Notes under the pieces: generated by a model | Told to the model about the DNA's origin: nothing | Databases searched by the model: none | What the model saw: only the letters and a program-made list of their open reading frames with translations | Position numbers and translations under genes: made by a program | Shown here: positions 36,297 to 43,846 of the stretch, one piece after another | How the letters are laid out: each line of letters opens with the position of its first letter | How positions within the stretch are numbered: position 1 is the first letter of the stretch | Origin: Firm-04 sp045596625 | GTDB taxonomy: Bacteria > Bacillota > Clostridia > Oscillospirales > Ruminococcaceae | Direction of reading: 5' to 3' | NCBI GenBank assembly: GCA_045596625.1 | Contig: JAZOCU010000017.1 | Span: forward strand, 1 to 62,936 | DNA length: 62,936 nucleotides

Positions 36297-36494
36297 TCAG
36301 CCTATCTGATAAGGGATCCCATGATGATGCATCAGCATGGTAACCGTATCAGCCGGCGCTGCGATCCGTAAAATGATCATGCAGCCATCCGGCGTTGTGA
36401 TTTTTTTGCTTTGAAATGCAATATGATTGCGATCCAGTACACGCTTGGCTTTTTCTGCGTGTGTTTCAGATGCAAATCGGATCTTGGTTTGCAA
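36297..36494 (-). CDS. DUF3343-like small protein
   Basis: A 65-residue protein with one ferredoxin-like fold pattern: strand KIRFASETHAEKAKRVLDRN, a strand, KITTPDGCMIILRIAAPAD, then a helix ending MHHHGIPYQIG. DUF3343 (putative Se/S carrier) proteins share the strand-helix start and a CxxxI-type second half, and often neighbour class V aminotransferases; here Cys follows DG. The start is a TTG at 36492-36494 with CGGAGG 8 bases upstream and no better ATG. It begins 46 bases upstream of the aminotransferase and is probably cotranscribed. Confidence 0.55.
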   Translation of the reverse strand: MQTKIRFASETHAEKAKRVLDRNHIAFQSKKITTPDGCMIILRIAAPADTVTMLMHHHGIPYQIG

Positions 36495-36524
36495 AATAAA
36501 GACCTCCGTTCTCGTATGAATATG

Positions 36525-36561
36525 AAAAAAGCAGTTCGCTGTATGACATACAGGGAACTGC
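36525..36561 (-). terminator. Terminator-like hairpin in the leader of the DUF3343-like gene
   Basis: The arms GCAGTTCgCTGTA (36531-36543) and TACAGgGAACTGC (36549-36561) pair except for one G-G. On the minus strand they are followed by TTTTTT (36525-36530). It lies 30 bases before the ribosome site of the TTG-started gene. It can be read as a second terminator for the hydrogenase operon or as an attenuator for the downstream pair. Confidence 0.6.
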
Positions 36562-36640
36562 TGTATTCTATGCGGATTCGACACCTTTGGACACTGCATC
36601 CAAACAAAACAATACGGGTGCTTTGATCCCGAACATCAAC

Positions 36641-36675
36641 AAAAAAGCCCTGCCGTATGTTACGGCAGGGCTTTT
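36641..36675 (-). terminator. Rho-independent terminator of the hydrogenase operon
   Basis: Perfect 15-bp arms (36643-36657 and 36661-36675; AAAAGCCCTGCCGTA and complement) surround a 3-nt loop. On the minus strand a T-run follows. It is 14 bases after the hydA stop codon. Confidence 0.9.
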
Positions 36676-36689
36676 GCTTTGAATCGGAA

Positions 36690-38450
36690 TCAGAAATTGA
36701 TCTTACGAGGAACATAGGTGGTATGCAGGATCTCATGAGCCTTATGGCTGCCGGGCTGACCCAAGAACTCCTTGTACAGTTCCGAAACAGCAGGGTTATC
36801 CTGCGACTTACGCAGCGTCATCGCAGCATCCTGATCATACAGTGCCTTTGCACGCAGAGCACGAATGTCAGCGAAGTTACGCACAGAACCGGGCTGGATC
36901 GGCTGACCGCCGCCATTGACACAGCCACCGGGGCAAGCCATGATCTCAACGAAGGTATAATCTGCCTCGCCTTTACGGATCTTATCCATAACAATACGAG
37001 CATTTGCCAGACCACTGACAACTGCGATCTTGACATCCAGATCGCCAACCTTATAGGAGGCTTCCTTGATGCCCTCAGTACCACGAACTTCCTTGAAGTC
37101 GATGGACTCAGCACCCAGTTTATCGCCGGTAATTGCCTCAACAGCATAACGGAGTGCTGCCTCCATAACGCCGCCGGTCGCACCGAAGATCAGACCTGCA
37201 CCGGAGAAAATGCCCAGCGGATTATCAAACTCCTCATCAGGCAGGCTGTTGAAGTTCAGACCTGCACGCTCGATCATACGACCCAGCTCACGAGTAGTGA
37301 GTGCATAGTCAATATCCGGATAGCCGGAAGCATTTTGATCCTCACGGCCCATCTCGAACTTCTTTGCGGTACAAGGCATAATGCTGACGCAAACGATATC
37401 CTTAGGATCCCATCCCATCTTCTCAGCGAAGTAGGTCTTGGTCACAGCACCGAACATCTGCTGCGGGCTCTTGCAGGAAGAAAGATGCGGAATCAGATCG
37501 GGATAGTAATGCTCACAGAACTTAACCCAGCCGGGAGAGCAAGAGGTGATCATGGGGAGCACGCCCTTGTTGGTAACACGCTCGATCAGCTCAGTACCTT
37601 CCTCCAGAATGGTGAGGTCGGCAGCGAAGTTGGTATCGAATACAAAATCGAAGCCCAGACGACGCAGTGCAGCAACCATCTTACCCTCAACATTGGTGCC
37701 GATCGGCAGACCGAATGCCTCGCCCAGACCTGCACGTACAGAAGGCGCAGTATTCACGATCACCTTCTTGGTAGGATCTGCAATGGCTGCAAAGACTTCC
37801 TTGGTGAAATCACGCTCGGAAAGTGCACCGGTAGGACATACAGCAATACACTGACCACAGTTGACACAAGAGGTCTCACCCAGACCCTTCTCAAAAGCAG
37901 AGCCGATATGAGTGTGGAAGCCACGCTCATTTGCACCGATCACACCAACACCCTGTGTCTTTTCGCAAACTGCTACGCAGCGGCGGCAAAGCACACACTT
38001 GTTGTTATCACGATACATATGAGGCGCAGAATCATCGATTGCATACCGAACAGTTTCGCCATCATAATAGCCATCATCCTCGATGCCCAGATCCTTTGCC
38101 ATCTTCTGCAGCTCACAGTTATTGCTGCGTACGCAGGAGAGACATTTCCGATCGTGGTTGGAAAGGATCAGCTCAAGGGTCTTCTTGCGGGAATCAACAA
38201 CCTTCGGGCTGTTGGTCAGGATCTCCATGCCCTCGGTGCAGGGATATACACAGGCTGCTACGCTGCGGAAACCTCTGCCCTCATTTGCCTCAACGATACA
38301 CATACGGCAAGCACCGATCTCATTGATCTCCTTGAGAAAGCACAGAGTAGGAATGGTCACATTTGCCTGATGAGCAGCTTCCAGGATCGTTGCACCCTTC
38401 GGCACCTGGATTGCCTGACCATTGATTTTTACATTAAGCATTTCACTCAT
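36690..38450 (-). CDS. hydA: [FeFe]-hydrogenase catalytic subunit (HydA/HymC type)
   Basis: Makes or oxidises H2, probably as the catalytic subunit of a soluble NADH/ferredoxin-dependent bifurcating hydrogenase. The 586 residues carry an N-terminal [2Fe-2S] domain (Cys37, 48, 51, 67), a His-ligated cluster (His99, Cys103, 106, 112) and two [4Fe-4S] clusters (Cys152-162 and 195-205). The H-cluster domain follows: TSCSPGW at 302-308, MPCTAKKFE with Cys360, and MACPGGCVNGGGQP with Cys506 and Cys510. The first motif has Ser where TSCCPGW is classical. AAGGAGG precedes the ATG. It is the last gene of the three-gene operon and lies 14 bases after the NuoF-like gene. Confidence 0.95.
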   Translation of the reverse strand: MSEMLNVKINGQAIQVPKGATILEAAHQANVTIPTLCFLKEINEIGACRMCIVEANEGRGFRSVAACVYPCTEGMEILTNSPKVVDSRKKTLELILSNHDRKCLSCVRSNNCELQKMAKDLGIEDDGYYDGETVRYAIDDSAPHMYRDNNKCVLCRRCVAVCEKTQGVGVIGANERGFHTHIGSAFEKGLGETSCVNCGQCIAVCPTGALSERDFTKEVFAAIADPTKKVIVNTAPSVRAGLGEAFGLPIGTNVEGKMVAALRRLGFDFVFDTNFAADLTILEEGTELIERVTNKGVLPMITSCSPGWVKFCEHYYPDLIPHLSSCKSPQQMFGAVTKTYFAEKMGWDPKDIVCVSIMPCTAKKFEMGREDQNASGYPDIDYALTTRELGRMIERAGLNFNSLPDEEFDNPLGIFSGAGLIFGATGGVMEAALRYAVEAITGDKLGAESIDFKEVRGTEGIKEASYKVGDLDVKIAVVSGLANARIVMDKIRKGEADYTFVEIMACPGGCVNGGGQPIQPGSVRNFADIRALRAKALYDQDAAMTLRKSQDNPAVSELYKEFLGQPGSHKAHEILHTTYVPRKINF

Positions 38451-38464
38451 GCTGAGAAGCCTCC

Positions 38465-40363
38465 TTACTTTTTGACAATTGCACCGAACTTACACTTCTC
38501 CACGCAAGCGCCGCACTTCACGCAGGCATTGGCATCAATTGCCATTGCAGGCAGCTTCTTGCCGGGAGCAACATAGTCGGTCTTAGAAATCGCAGATGCA
38601 GGACACTGCTTTGCACACATACCACAGCCGATGCACTTGTCCTTGATAATCTCATACTTGAGCAAATCTTTGCAAACGCCTGCGGGACAGCGCTTCTCAA
38701 CAACGTGTGCGATATATTCATCACGGAAATAACGCAGCGTAGAGAGCACAGGGTTCGGAGCAGTCTGACCCAGACCGCACAGGGAGTTTGCCTTGATATG
38801 ATTGCACAGCTCTTCCAGCTTGTCAATATCCTCCAGAGTACCCTGACCCTTGGTGATCTTATCAAGGATCTCATACATTCTCTTGGTACCGATACGGCAG
38901 GGAGAACACTTACCGCAAGAATCATACACAGTAAATTCAAGGAAGAACTTTGCGATATCAACCATACAGTTATCTTCATCCATTACGATCAGACCGCCGG
39001 AACCCATCATAGAACCAATGCTGATGAGGTTATCGTAATCGATCGGGATATCCAGATGCTCAGCCGGAATGCAGCCGCCGGAAGGACCACCGGTCTGTGC
39101 AGCCTTGAACTTCTTGCCGTTGGGAATGCCGCCGCCGATCTCATCAATGACTTCGCGGAGCGTAGTGCCCATCGGTACTTCTACCAGACCGGTATTGGTG
39201 ATCTTGCCGCCCAATGCAAATACCTTAGTACCCTTGGACTTCTCGGTACCCATAGAAGTGAACCACTCAGCGCCGTTGAGAATGATCTGCGGAATATTGG
39301 CATAGGTCTCAACATTGTTCAGAATGGTAGGCTTGTTGTACAGACCCTTTTCTGCCGGGAACGGAGGACGAGGACGAGGCTCACCACGATTACCCTCGAT
39401 AGAGGTCATCAGAGCAGTCTCCTCACCGCAAACAAATGCACCTGCACCCAGACGCAGATCCATATCGAAGCTGAAGTCGGTACCGAAAATGTTCTTGCCC
39501 AGCATACCGGCCTTACGAGCGTGCTCAATTGCGATCTGCAAGCGCTCAACAGCGATCGGATACTCAGCACGAACATATACATAACCCTGCTGTGCGCCGA
39601 TTGCATAACCGGCAATTGCCATAGCCTCGATCAGAACATGGGGGTCACCCTCCAGAATGGAACGATCCATAAATGCGCCGGGGTCGCCTTCGTCAGCATT
39701 ACAGCAAACATACTTGATGTCAGCATCAGGCACCAGATTCTTTGCCAGTCTCCATTTCAAGCCGGTGGGGAAGCCGCCGCCGCCTCTGCCGCGCAGACCG
39801 GAATCCAGAATCGTCTGAACGACTTCATCACGGCTCATGGAGGTCAAAGCCTTTGCCAATGCACCATAGCCGCCTCTGCCGATATATTCATCAATGCACT
39901 CGGGATTGATCACACCACAGTTACGCAGTGCAACACGATGCTGCTTCTTATAGAATGCAGTATCATCCAGAGCCTTTACTTCATCACCCTGTATGGTTTC
40001 CTCATACAGGAACTCACGAACAGGATTGCCGTTCTTCAGATGCTCTTCCACAATACGAGGAATCTCATCTACATTTACCATAGAATAGAAAGAGCCTTCA
40101 GGATATACAATCATGATGGGACCCTTTGCACACAAACCGAAGCATCCGGTCTTAACGATCTGCACCTTCTCGGTCAGACCCTGCACCTCAAGCTGCTGCT
40201 GCAATGCTTCAATTACCTTTACAGAGCCGGAAGAAGTACATCCTGTACCGCCGCAGACCAAAACGTGTTTTTCATATTTGGAAGAGGCACCGCCATGTGT
40301 TCTCAGAGCAACTTCTTTTTCAGCTCGCTCTTTGACGGCTTTCAATTCCTCAATCGTAATCAT
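38465..40363 (-). CDS. hydB: NuoF-like NADH-binding subunit of the bifurcating hydrogenase (HydB/HymB)
   Basis: The flavin and NADH-binding subunit that passes electrons between NAD(H), ferredoxin and HydA. The 632 residues include an N-terminal thioredoxin-like [2Fe-2S] domain (Cys37, 42, 74, 78) and the FMN/NADH core with GRGGGGFPTGLKW, CNADEGDPGAFMDR and GAGAFVCGEETAL. ESCGKCSPCRIG (a [4Fe-4S] site) follows, and two C-terminal [4Fe-4S] ferredoxin motifs (CIGCGMCAKQCP, CVKCGACVEKC). The C-terminal clusters separate HydB from respiratory NuoF. The ATG at 40361-40363 follows TTAGGAGG; the longer frame has no site. Confidence 0.94.
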   Translation of the reverse strand: MITIEELKAVKERAEKEVALRTHGGASSKYEKHVLVCGGTGCTSSGSVKVIEALQQQLEVQGLTEKVQIVKTGCFGLCAKGPIMIVYPEGSFYSMVNVDEIPRIVEEHLKNGNPVREFLYEETIQGDEVKALDDTAFYKKQHRVALRNCGVINPECIDEYIGRGGYGALAKALTSMSRDEVVQTILDSGLRGRGGGGFPTGLKWRLAKNLVPDADIKYVCCNADEGDPGAFMDRSILEGDPHVLIEAMAIAGYAIGAQQGYVYVRAEYPIAVERLQIAIEHARKAGMLGKNIFGTDFSFDMDLRLGAGAFVCGEETALMTSIEGNRGEPRPRPPFPAEKGLYNKPTILNNVETYANIPQIILNGAEWFTSMGTEKSKGTKVFALGGKITNTGLVEVPMGTTLREVIDEIGGGIPNGKKFKAAQTGGPSGGCIPAEHLDIPIDYDNLISIGSMMGSGGLIVMDEDNCMVDIAKFFLEFTVYDSCGKCSPCRIGTKRMYEILDKITKGQGTLEDIDKLEELCNHIKANSLCGLGQTAPNPVLSTLRYFRDEYIAHVVEKRCPAGVCKDLLKYEIIKDKCIGCGMCAKQCPASAISKTDYVAPGKKLPAMAIDANACVKCGACVEKCKFGAIVKK

Positions 40364-40407
40364 TACTTTTCCTCCTAACGGATCGTGTTTTGACGAGTCT
40401 TTCGACA

Positions 40408-40905
40408 TCAGTCGGCGTATTTTGCAAGGATCGAATCGATATCGTCGGCAGTCAGACGGCCATATACATCATCGTTTACGGTAAGAACAGGTGCAAGACC
40501 GCAAGCACCGATGCAGCGGCAGTCATCCAAAGAGAACTTACCATCGGCAGTGATCTCGCCAACCCCAATGCCAAGACGCTCCTTCAGACGATCCAGCAGA
40601 TCGCCGGAACCCTTAACATAGCAGGCTGTTCCCATGCATACGGAAATACGATACTTACCCTTGGGGCACAGCGTGAACTGTGCATAGAAGGTTGCAACAC
40701 CGTATACCTTTTCCAGCGGAATATTGAGATGCTCAGCAATGATGGTCTGCACCTCGATGGGGAGATAGCCGTAGATTTCCTGTGCCTTCTGCATAACAGG
40801 CATCAGAGCGCCGGGATCACTCTTGAGAGATTCGATCACAGCGATGAGCTCCTCCTCCTGCTGCTTGGTTCCCTGAAACGGGAGAGTAGAGAATTTTTTG
40901 CTCAT
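40408..40905 (-). CDS. hydC: NuoE-like [2Fe-2S] subunit of the bifurcating hydrogenase (HydC/HymA)
   Basis: The small thioredoxin-fold subunit with one [2Fe-2S] cluster. The 165 residues carry ligands Cys90 and Cys95 (SVCMGTACYVKG) and Cys131 and Cys135 (CRCIGACGLAP). An N-terminal helical part contains AQEIYGYLP and GVATFYAQF, typical of NuoE. It is the first gene of the hydC-hydB-hydA operon, about 110 bases downstream of a good promoter, and precedes hydB by 44 bases. No membrane complex I genes are present, so it belongs to a soluble hydrogenase. Confidence 0.94.
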   Translation of the reverse strand: MSKKFSTLPFQGTKQQEEELIAVIESLKSDPGALMPVMQKAQEIYGYLPIEVQTIIAEHLNIPLEKVYGVATFYAQFTLCPKGKYRISVCMGTACYVKGSGDLLDRLKERLGIGVGEITADGKFSLDDCRCIGACGLAPVLTVNDDVYGRLTADDIDSILAKYAD

Positions 40906-41012
40906 GAAACAGGTTTCCTCCTTGTTAGAATTGTTTCAGAATAAGGCGTCGTTACATCAGCATCGTCAGCGCCTTATGATTGACAAAAAAATAACGATGC
41001 CGCACTTGTACA

Positions 41013-41041
41013 ATTGTAACATATCCCGCTAAAAAAATCAA
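41013..41041 (-). promoter_or_regulatory. Promoter of the hydrogenase operon with overlapping palindrome
   Basis: Minus-strand TTGATT (41036-41041 on plus), 17-bp spacer and TACAAT (41013-41018). The -10 forms half of a perfect 10-bp palindrome TACAATTGTA (41009-41018), a possible operator. Confidence 0.65.
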
Positions 41042-41372
41042 GGTCAAAAGTGCACAACATTTCAATCTTCTTTTCGGCAGTTTCCATGAATAAAGCAAAT
41101 CGCCGTCGAATTCTTTTCAAAACAGCCAATAGATTTCAAGATTTCACTCTGTATTTTATAAAAAATGCGATTCGTCAAAATAGCAAAAACAGTAAAATAC
41201 GCCTCTGACACGCATCGGCAGCATCCGACAGCAAATCGGCTCAGTTTTTGAAAAAAATTTACTGAGCAGTCATATTTTGCTGCTCGTTCTCATAGGATGA
41301 TACAAGCGGAAGCATCTGATCAAATTGCTTTTGCAATAAAAAATACCTGAACAAAAGTAGATGGAGGTCGAA
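41042..41372. other. Intergenic region between the hydrogenase promoter and the S1-domain gene
   Basis: An AT-rich stretch of 331 bases with no gene that I can support. It holds inverted arms GCTCAGT (41239-41245) and ACTGAGC (41261-41267) around a 15-nt A/T loop. A weak plus-strand promoter candidate, TTGCTG (41277-41282), 18 bp, TACAAG (41301-41306), lies ahead of the S1-domain gene. Nothing else stands out. Confidence 0.4.
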
Positions 41373-42323
41373 ATGAATCAAATCAACTGTTATCTTCCCG
41401 AGGGCTGTCTGATGGAATCACCCCAGAACGCCCATGCAATGCAAAGTGAGGCTGCCCTGCGGGAGGCCATGCAAAACGGTCAGCGATTGGAAGCAAGAGT
41501 CCGTGTTTGCGATGGCAATCACAATCTGCATGTTGAACTGCCCTGTATGCACGGTATGATCCCCCGTTCCGAAGGGGCATTGGGCATCAGCGAGGGCACC
41601 ACCAGAGATATCGCACTGATTTCCCGTGTGAACAAGCCTGTATGTTTTTCCGTGCTGCGAATCGAGCATGACGAAAAGGGAGCGCCCATCGCAGTGCTCT
41701 CCCGCCGCATTCAGCAGGAGCAATGCCGCGACGGATACATCAACCGTTTACAGCCCGGCGATGTCATACCGGCAAAGGTCACACATCTTGCGCCCTTTGG
41801 CTGTTTTGTCGATATCGGCTGCGGCGTTCCATCCTTAATTCCGATCGATGCAATCTCTGTATCGAGGATTTCACATCCTGCTGATCGTTTTCGGATCGGA
41901 CAGGAAATCCGTGTTATGGTCAAGGGCTTTGAAAACGGAAAAGTTTTACTGACGCATAAGGAACTGCTGGGCACTTGGGAGGAAAATGCCGCTTGTTTTT
42001 CCGCAGGAGAAACTGTTGCAGGCATTGTTCGTTCTGTTGAGGATTATGGTATTTTTGTTGAGCTGTCTCCTAATCTTGCCGGTCTTGCAGATCTGCGTCC
42101 GGGCATTCAGCCGGGACAGCACGCCAGCGTTTATATCAAGAGCATTGTACCTGAACGCATGAAAATCAAGCTTGCGATCGTAGATGTCTTTCAGGAATCC
42201 TGTGCACCGCCGCCAATGCAATACTTCTTCCATGGTGATCACATGGATGAGTGGGTATACACGCCGCCTTTGGCACGCAGGAAAATCGCAACAAATTTTC
42301 AAGAGCCTACATTACCCTCGTAA
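41373..42323 (+). CDS. S1 RNA-binding domain protein (ribosomal protein S1-like)
   Basis: A cytoplasmic RNA-binding protein of 316 residues with three S1-type OB folds. The first is degenerate (about 35-110). The second begins QPGDVIPAKVTHLAPFGCFVDI (about 125-200). The third is AGETVAGIVRSVEDYGIFVEL (about 208-275). The region ends with a tail containing YFFHGDHMDEWVYTPP. Short S1 homologs with three domains replace long S1 in many Firmicutes and may aid translation initiation or RNA turnover. The ATG at 41373 follows GGAGG by 5 bases. It is monocistronic, with a hairpin terminator at 42341. Confidence 0.85.
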   Translation: MNQINCYLPEGCLMESPQNAHAMQSEAALREAMQNGQRLEARVRVCDGNHNLHVELPCMHGMIPRSEGALGISEGTTRDIALISRVNKPVCFSVLRIEHDEKGAPIAVLSRRIQQEQCRDGYINRLQPGDVIPAKVTHLAPFGCFVDIGCGVPSLIPIDAISVSRISHPADRFRIGQEIRVMVKGFENGKVLLTHKELLGTWEENAACFSAGETVAGIVRSVEDYGIFVELSPNLAGLADLRPGIQPGQHASVYIKSIVPERMKIKLAIVDVFQESCAPPPMQYFFHGDHMDEWVYTPPLARRKIATNFQEPTLPS

Positions 42324-42340
42324 TGCACTCCGCATCAGCA

Positions 42341-42380
42341 AAGCCCGCTTCCGATTCCCCTTGGAATCAGAAGCGGGCTT
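42341..42380. terminator. Terminator between the S1-domain gene and rubrerythrin gene
   Basis: Ten-bp arms AAGCCCGCTT (42341-42350) and AAGCGGGCTT (42371-42380) enclose an inner GATTCC/GGAATC stem. T-runs are short on both sides, so strength is uncertain. It is placed between convergent genes. Confidence 0.65.
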
Positions 42381-42406
42381 ATTGTTATAGTATCCGAACT
42401 CGGAAA

Positions 42407-42946
42407 TCAATAATTCTCAGCTCTGAGCTTGAAATATGCCTGCGGATGTGCACAGACAGGGCATACCTTCGGTGCATTCTTTCCAACTACAATGTGACCG
42501 CAGTTGCCGCACTCCCAGATCATATCGCCGTCCTTGGAGAATACCAGACCGCCTTCTACATTGGCAAGCAGCTTGCGATAGCGCTCCTCATGTGCCTTCT
42601 CGATCTTGCCGACCATCTCAAACAGCGCAGCAATTCGAGTAAAGCCTTCTTCGCGAGCTGTCTGTGCAAAGGATGCATACATATCTGTCCACTCATAGTT
42701 TTCGCCCTCGGCTGCATCCAGCAGATTGGCAGCAGTATCGGGGACTTCGCCACCATGCAGTTCCTTGAACCAGATCTTTGCATGCTCTTTTTCGTTGTTT
42801 GCTGTTTCCTCAAACAGCTCTGCGATCTGTACGTAGCCTTCCTTTCTTGCTTTGGATGCATAGTAGGTATACTTATTGCGTGCCTGAGATTCGCCGGCAA
42901 AAGCTGCCTGCAGATTCGCTTCTGTTCTAGAGCCTTTCAGTTCCAT
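42407..42946 (-). CDS. rbr: Rubrerythrin
   Basis: A non-haem iron peroxidase that reduces H2O2 in anaerobes. The 179 residues comprise a ferritin-like di-iron domain with two ExxH-type helices (FEETANNEKEHAKIW and FEMVGKIEKAHEERY). A C-terminal rubredoxin domain carries CGNCGHIVVGKNAPKVCPVC, whose CxxC pair spacing binds one iron. Length is normal. GGAGG precedes the ATG. It lies 64 bases downstream of the PerR-like gene on the same strand, so the peroxide regulator and its likely target are cotranscribed. Confidence 0.96.
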   Translation of the reverse strand: MELKGSRTEANLQAAFAGESQARNKYTYYASKARKEGYVQIAELFEETANNEKEHAKIWFKELHGGEVPDTAANLLDAAEGENYEWTDMYASFAQTAREEGFTRIAALFEMVGKIEKAHEERYRKLLANVEGGLVFSKDGDMIWECGNCGHIVVGKNAPKVCPVCAHPQAYFKLRAENY

Positions 42947-43010
42947 AATTCATTCCTCCATTATAGTATTCATATTGCAATTTATAATACAGCGATCAAA
43001 CCGCCATATT

Positions 43011-43391
43011 TTACACAGATGATGATTGCACCGCTGCACTGCAATCGGCACAGATCTCATACAACAGCAGATCATATTCCAATATATGGTTTCCTGCTGC
43101 CTCTGAAAACATCGGACAGAGATCCATAAGCTGCACATCTCGAACCTTTCCGCATTGCTTGCAGATAATATGATTATGATACACAGGATTGCCGTCGTAG
43201 TGATCGGGTTTTCCATCAACTGCAATCCGCATAACCTCTCCATCACTGCACATCAGATGCAGATTACGATAAACCGTGCCCAATGCAATGCTCTGGTGCT
43301 GTTTACGGATCTCCATAAAAATTTCATCGGCAGTCGGATGATGCTCTGACGAGCAAAGCACTTCATAGATCAGTTGCCGTTGACTTTTCAA
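43011..43391 (-). CDS. perR: Fur-family transcriptional repressor, PerR-like
   Basis: A metal-dependent repressor of about 126 residues. The N-terminal winged helix has HHPTADEIF and SIALGTVYRNLHLM. The regulatory metal region DGNPVYHNHIICKQCGKVRDV supplies Asp and His ligands in the PerR arrangement. A structural zinc site is formed by CKQC and CADC. The rubrerythrin gene downstream supports peroxide sensing. The start is probably the TTG at 43389-43391, with GAGGTG 6 bases upstream; a GTG at 43400 would start inside that site. Its promoter overlaps a PerR-box-like sequence, suggesting autorepression. Confidence 0.88.
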   Translation of the reverse strand: MKSQRQLIYEVLCSSEHHPTADEIFMEIRKQHQSIALGTVYRNLHLMCSDGEVMRIAVDGKPDHYDGNPVYHNHIICKQCGKVRDVQLMDLCPMFSEAAGNHILEYDLLLYEICADCSAAVQSSSV

Positions 43392-43419
43392 TCCGCTCAC
43401 CTCACATTAGGAATAGTTC

Positions 43420-43434
43420 TTAATATCATTATAA
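43420..43434 (-). promoter_or_regulatory. Candidate PerR box overlapping the perR -10
   Basis: On the minus strand TTATAATGATATTAA matches the PerR consensus TTATAATNATTATAA at 13 of 15 positions and contains the -10 hexamer itself. Confidence 0.5.
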
Positions 43435-43455
43435 CAGATTTTTTCATTTTGTCAA
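43428..43455 (-). promoter_or_regulatory. Promoter of perR-rbr
   Basis: A perfect TTGACA (43450-43455 on plus) and a perfect TATAAT (43428-43433) are separated by 16 bp on the minus strand. It diverges from the aspS promoter about 50 bp away. Confidence 0.75.
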
Positions 43456-43503
43456 GAGGTTTTCTTCGATTTTTATAAAAAAGCACAAAATTTTTTTCAA
43501 GGC

Positions 43504-43531
43504 TTGACAAATGAAAAAAAATGTATAGAAT
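43504..43531 (+). promoter_or_regulatory. Promoter of aspS
   Basis: A perfect TTGACA at 43504-43509, a 16-bp spacer and TAGAAT at 43526-43531. Transcription would start about 300 bases before the coding region, making room for the T-box leader. Confidence 0.75.
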
Positions 43532-43539
43532 AGTAAATA

Positions 43540-43810
43540 GAGACCCGTGCCTTTTGGAAATCCGGACAGAGAAAATACGCCCTTTGGCTGAAAGCGTATT
43601 CACGGAGAGTAGCGGTAACGGCAACACTCGCCCGATGATCTTTTTGATCGGGGCTGTATCGATGATATCGGTATGGCAATTACAATTGCATCAAAAGTGA
43701 ACAGATCTATTGCGATCTGTTAAGTCGGGTGGCACCACGGGCTTTGTTTCTATGATTGGAAATGCTCGTCCCGGAACAGTTTGTTACGAAACTGTTCCGG
43801 GACGTTTTAT
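43540..43810 (+). promoter_or_regulatory. T-box leader of aspS with terminator
   Basis: A structured leader senses uncharged tRNA and controls aspS. The T-box core reads GGGTGGCACCACGGG (43727-43741), close to the consensus UGGNACCGCG. Immediately before it is a stem III-like hairpin (ACAGATC and GATCTGT, 43701-43719). After it comes a strong terminator. Upstream pairings include AATACGC/GCGTATT within the stem I region. Aspartate specificity is inferred from the downstream gene; I could not fix the specifier codon by eye. Confidence 0.85.
43768..43808 (+). terminator. Leader terminator of the aspS T-box
   Basis: The 15-bp arms GTCCCGGAACAGTTT (43768-43782) and its complement (43789-43803) are followed by GTTTTATTTT. 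In the charged-tRNA state this would stop transcription before aspS. Confidence 0.85.
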
Positions 43811-43846
43811 TTTCCCTAATTTCGACAAATCAATGGAGGTATTCTT

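Noticed and set aside
36657..38576. A 639-codon open frame on the plus strand opposite hydA
   Set aside because: It is the mirror of a highly conserved hydrogenase gene, has no ribosome site or recognisable motif, and arises from biased codon use on the coding strand.
38705..40378. A 557-codon open frame on the plus strand opposite hydB
   Set aside because: Antisense to an intact NuoF-like gene with all cluster motifs; low-complexity Ile/Thr/Leu-rich translation with no family features.
40408..40905. Respiratory complex I (nuoE/nuoF)
   Set aside because: No membrane Nuo subunits are present, the NuoF-like protein has extra C-terminal ferredoxin clusters, and the third gene is an [FeFe]-hydrogenase.
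42947..43010. PerR box directly upstream of rbr
   Set aside because: AT-rich sequence is present but no arrangement fits the 15-bp consensus well enough.
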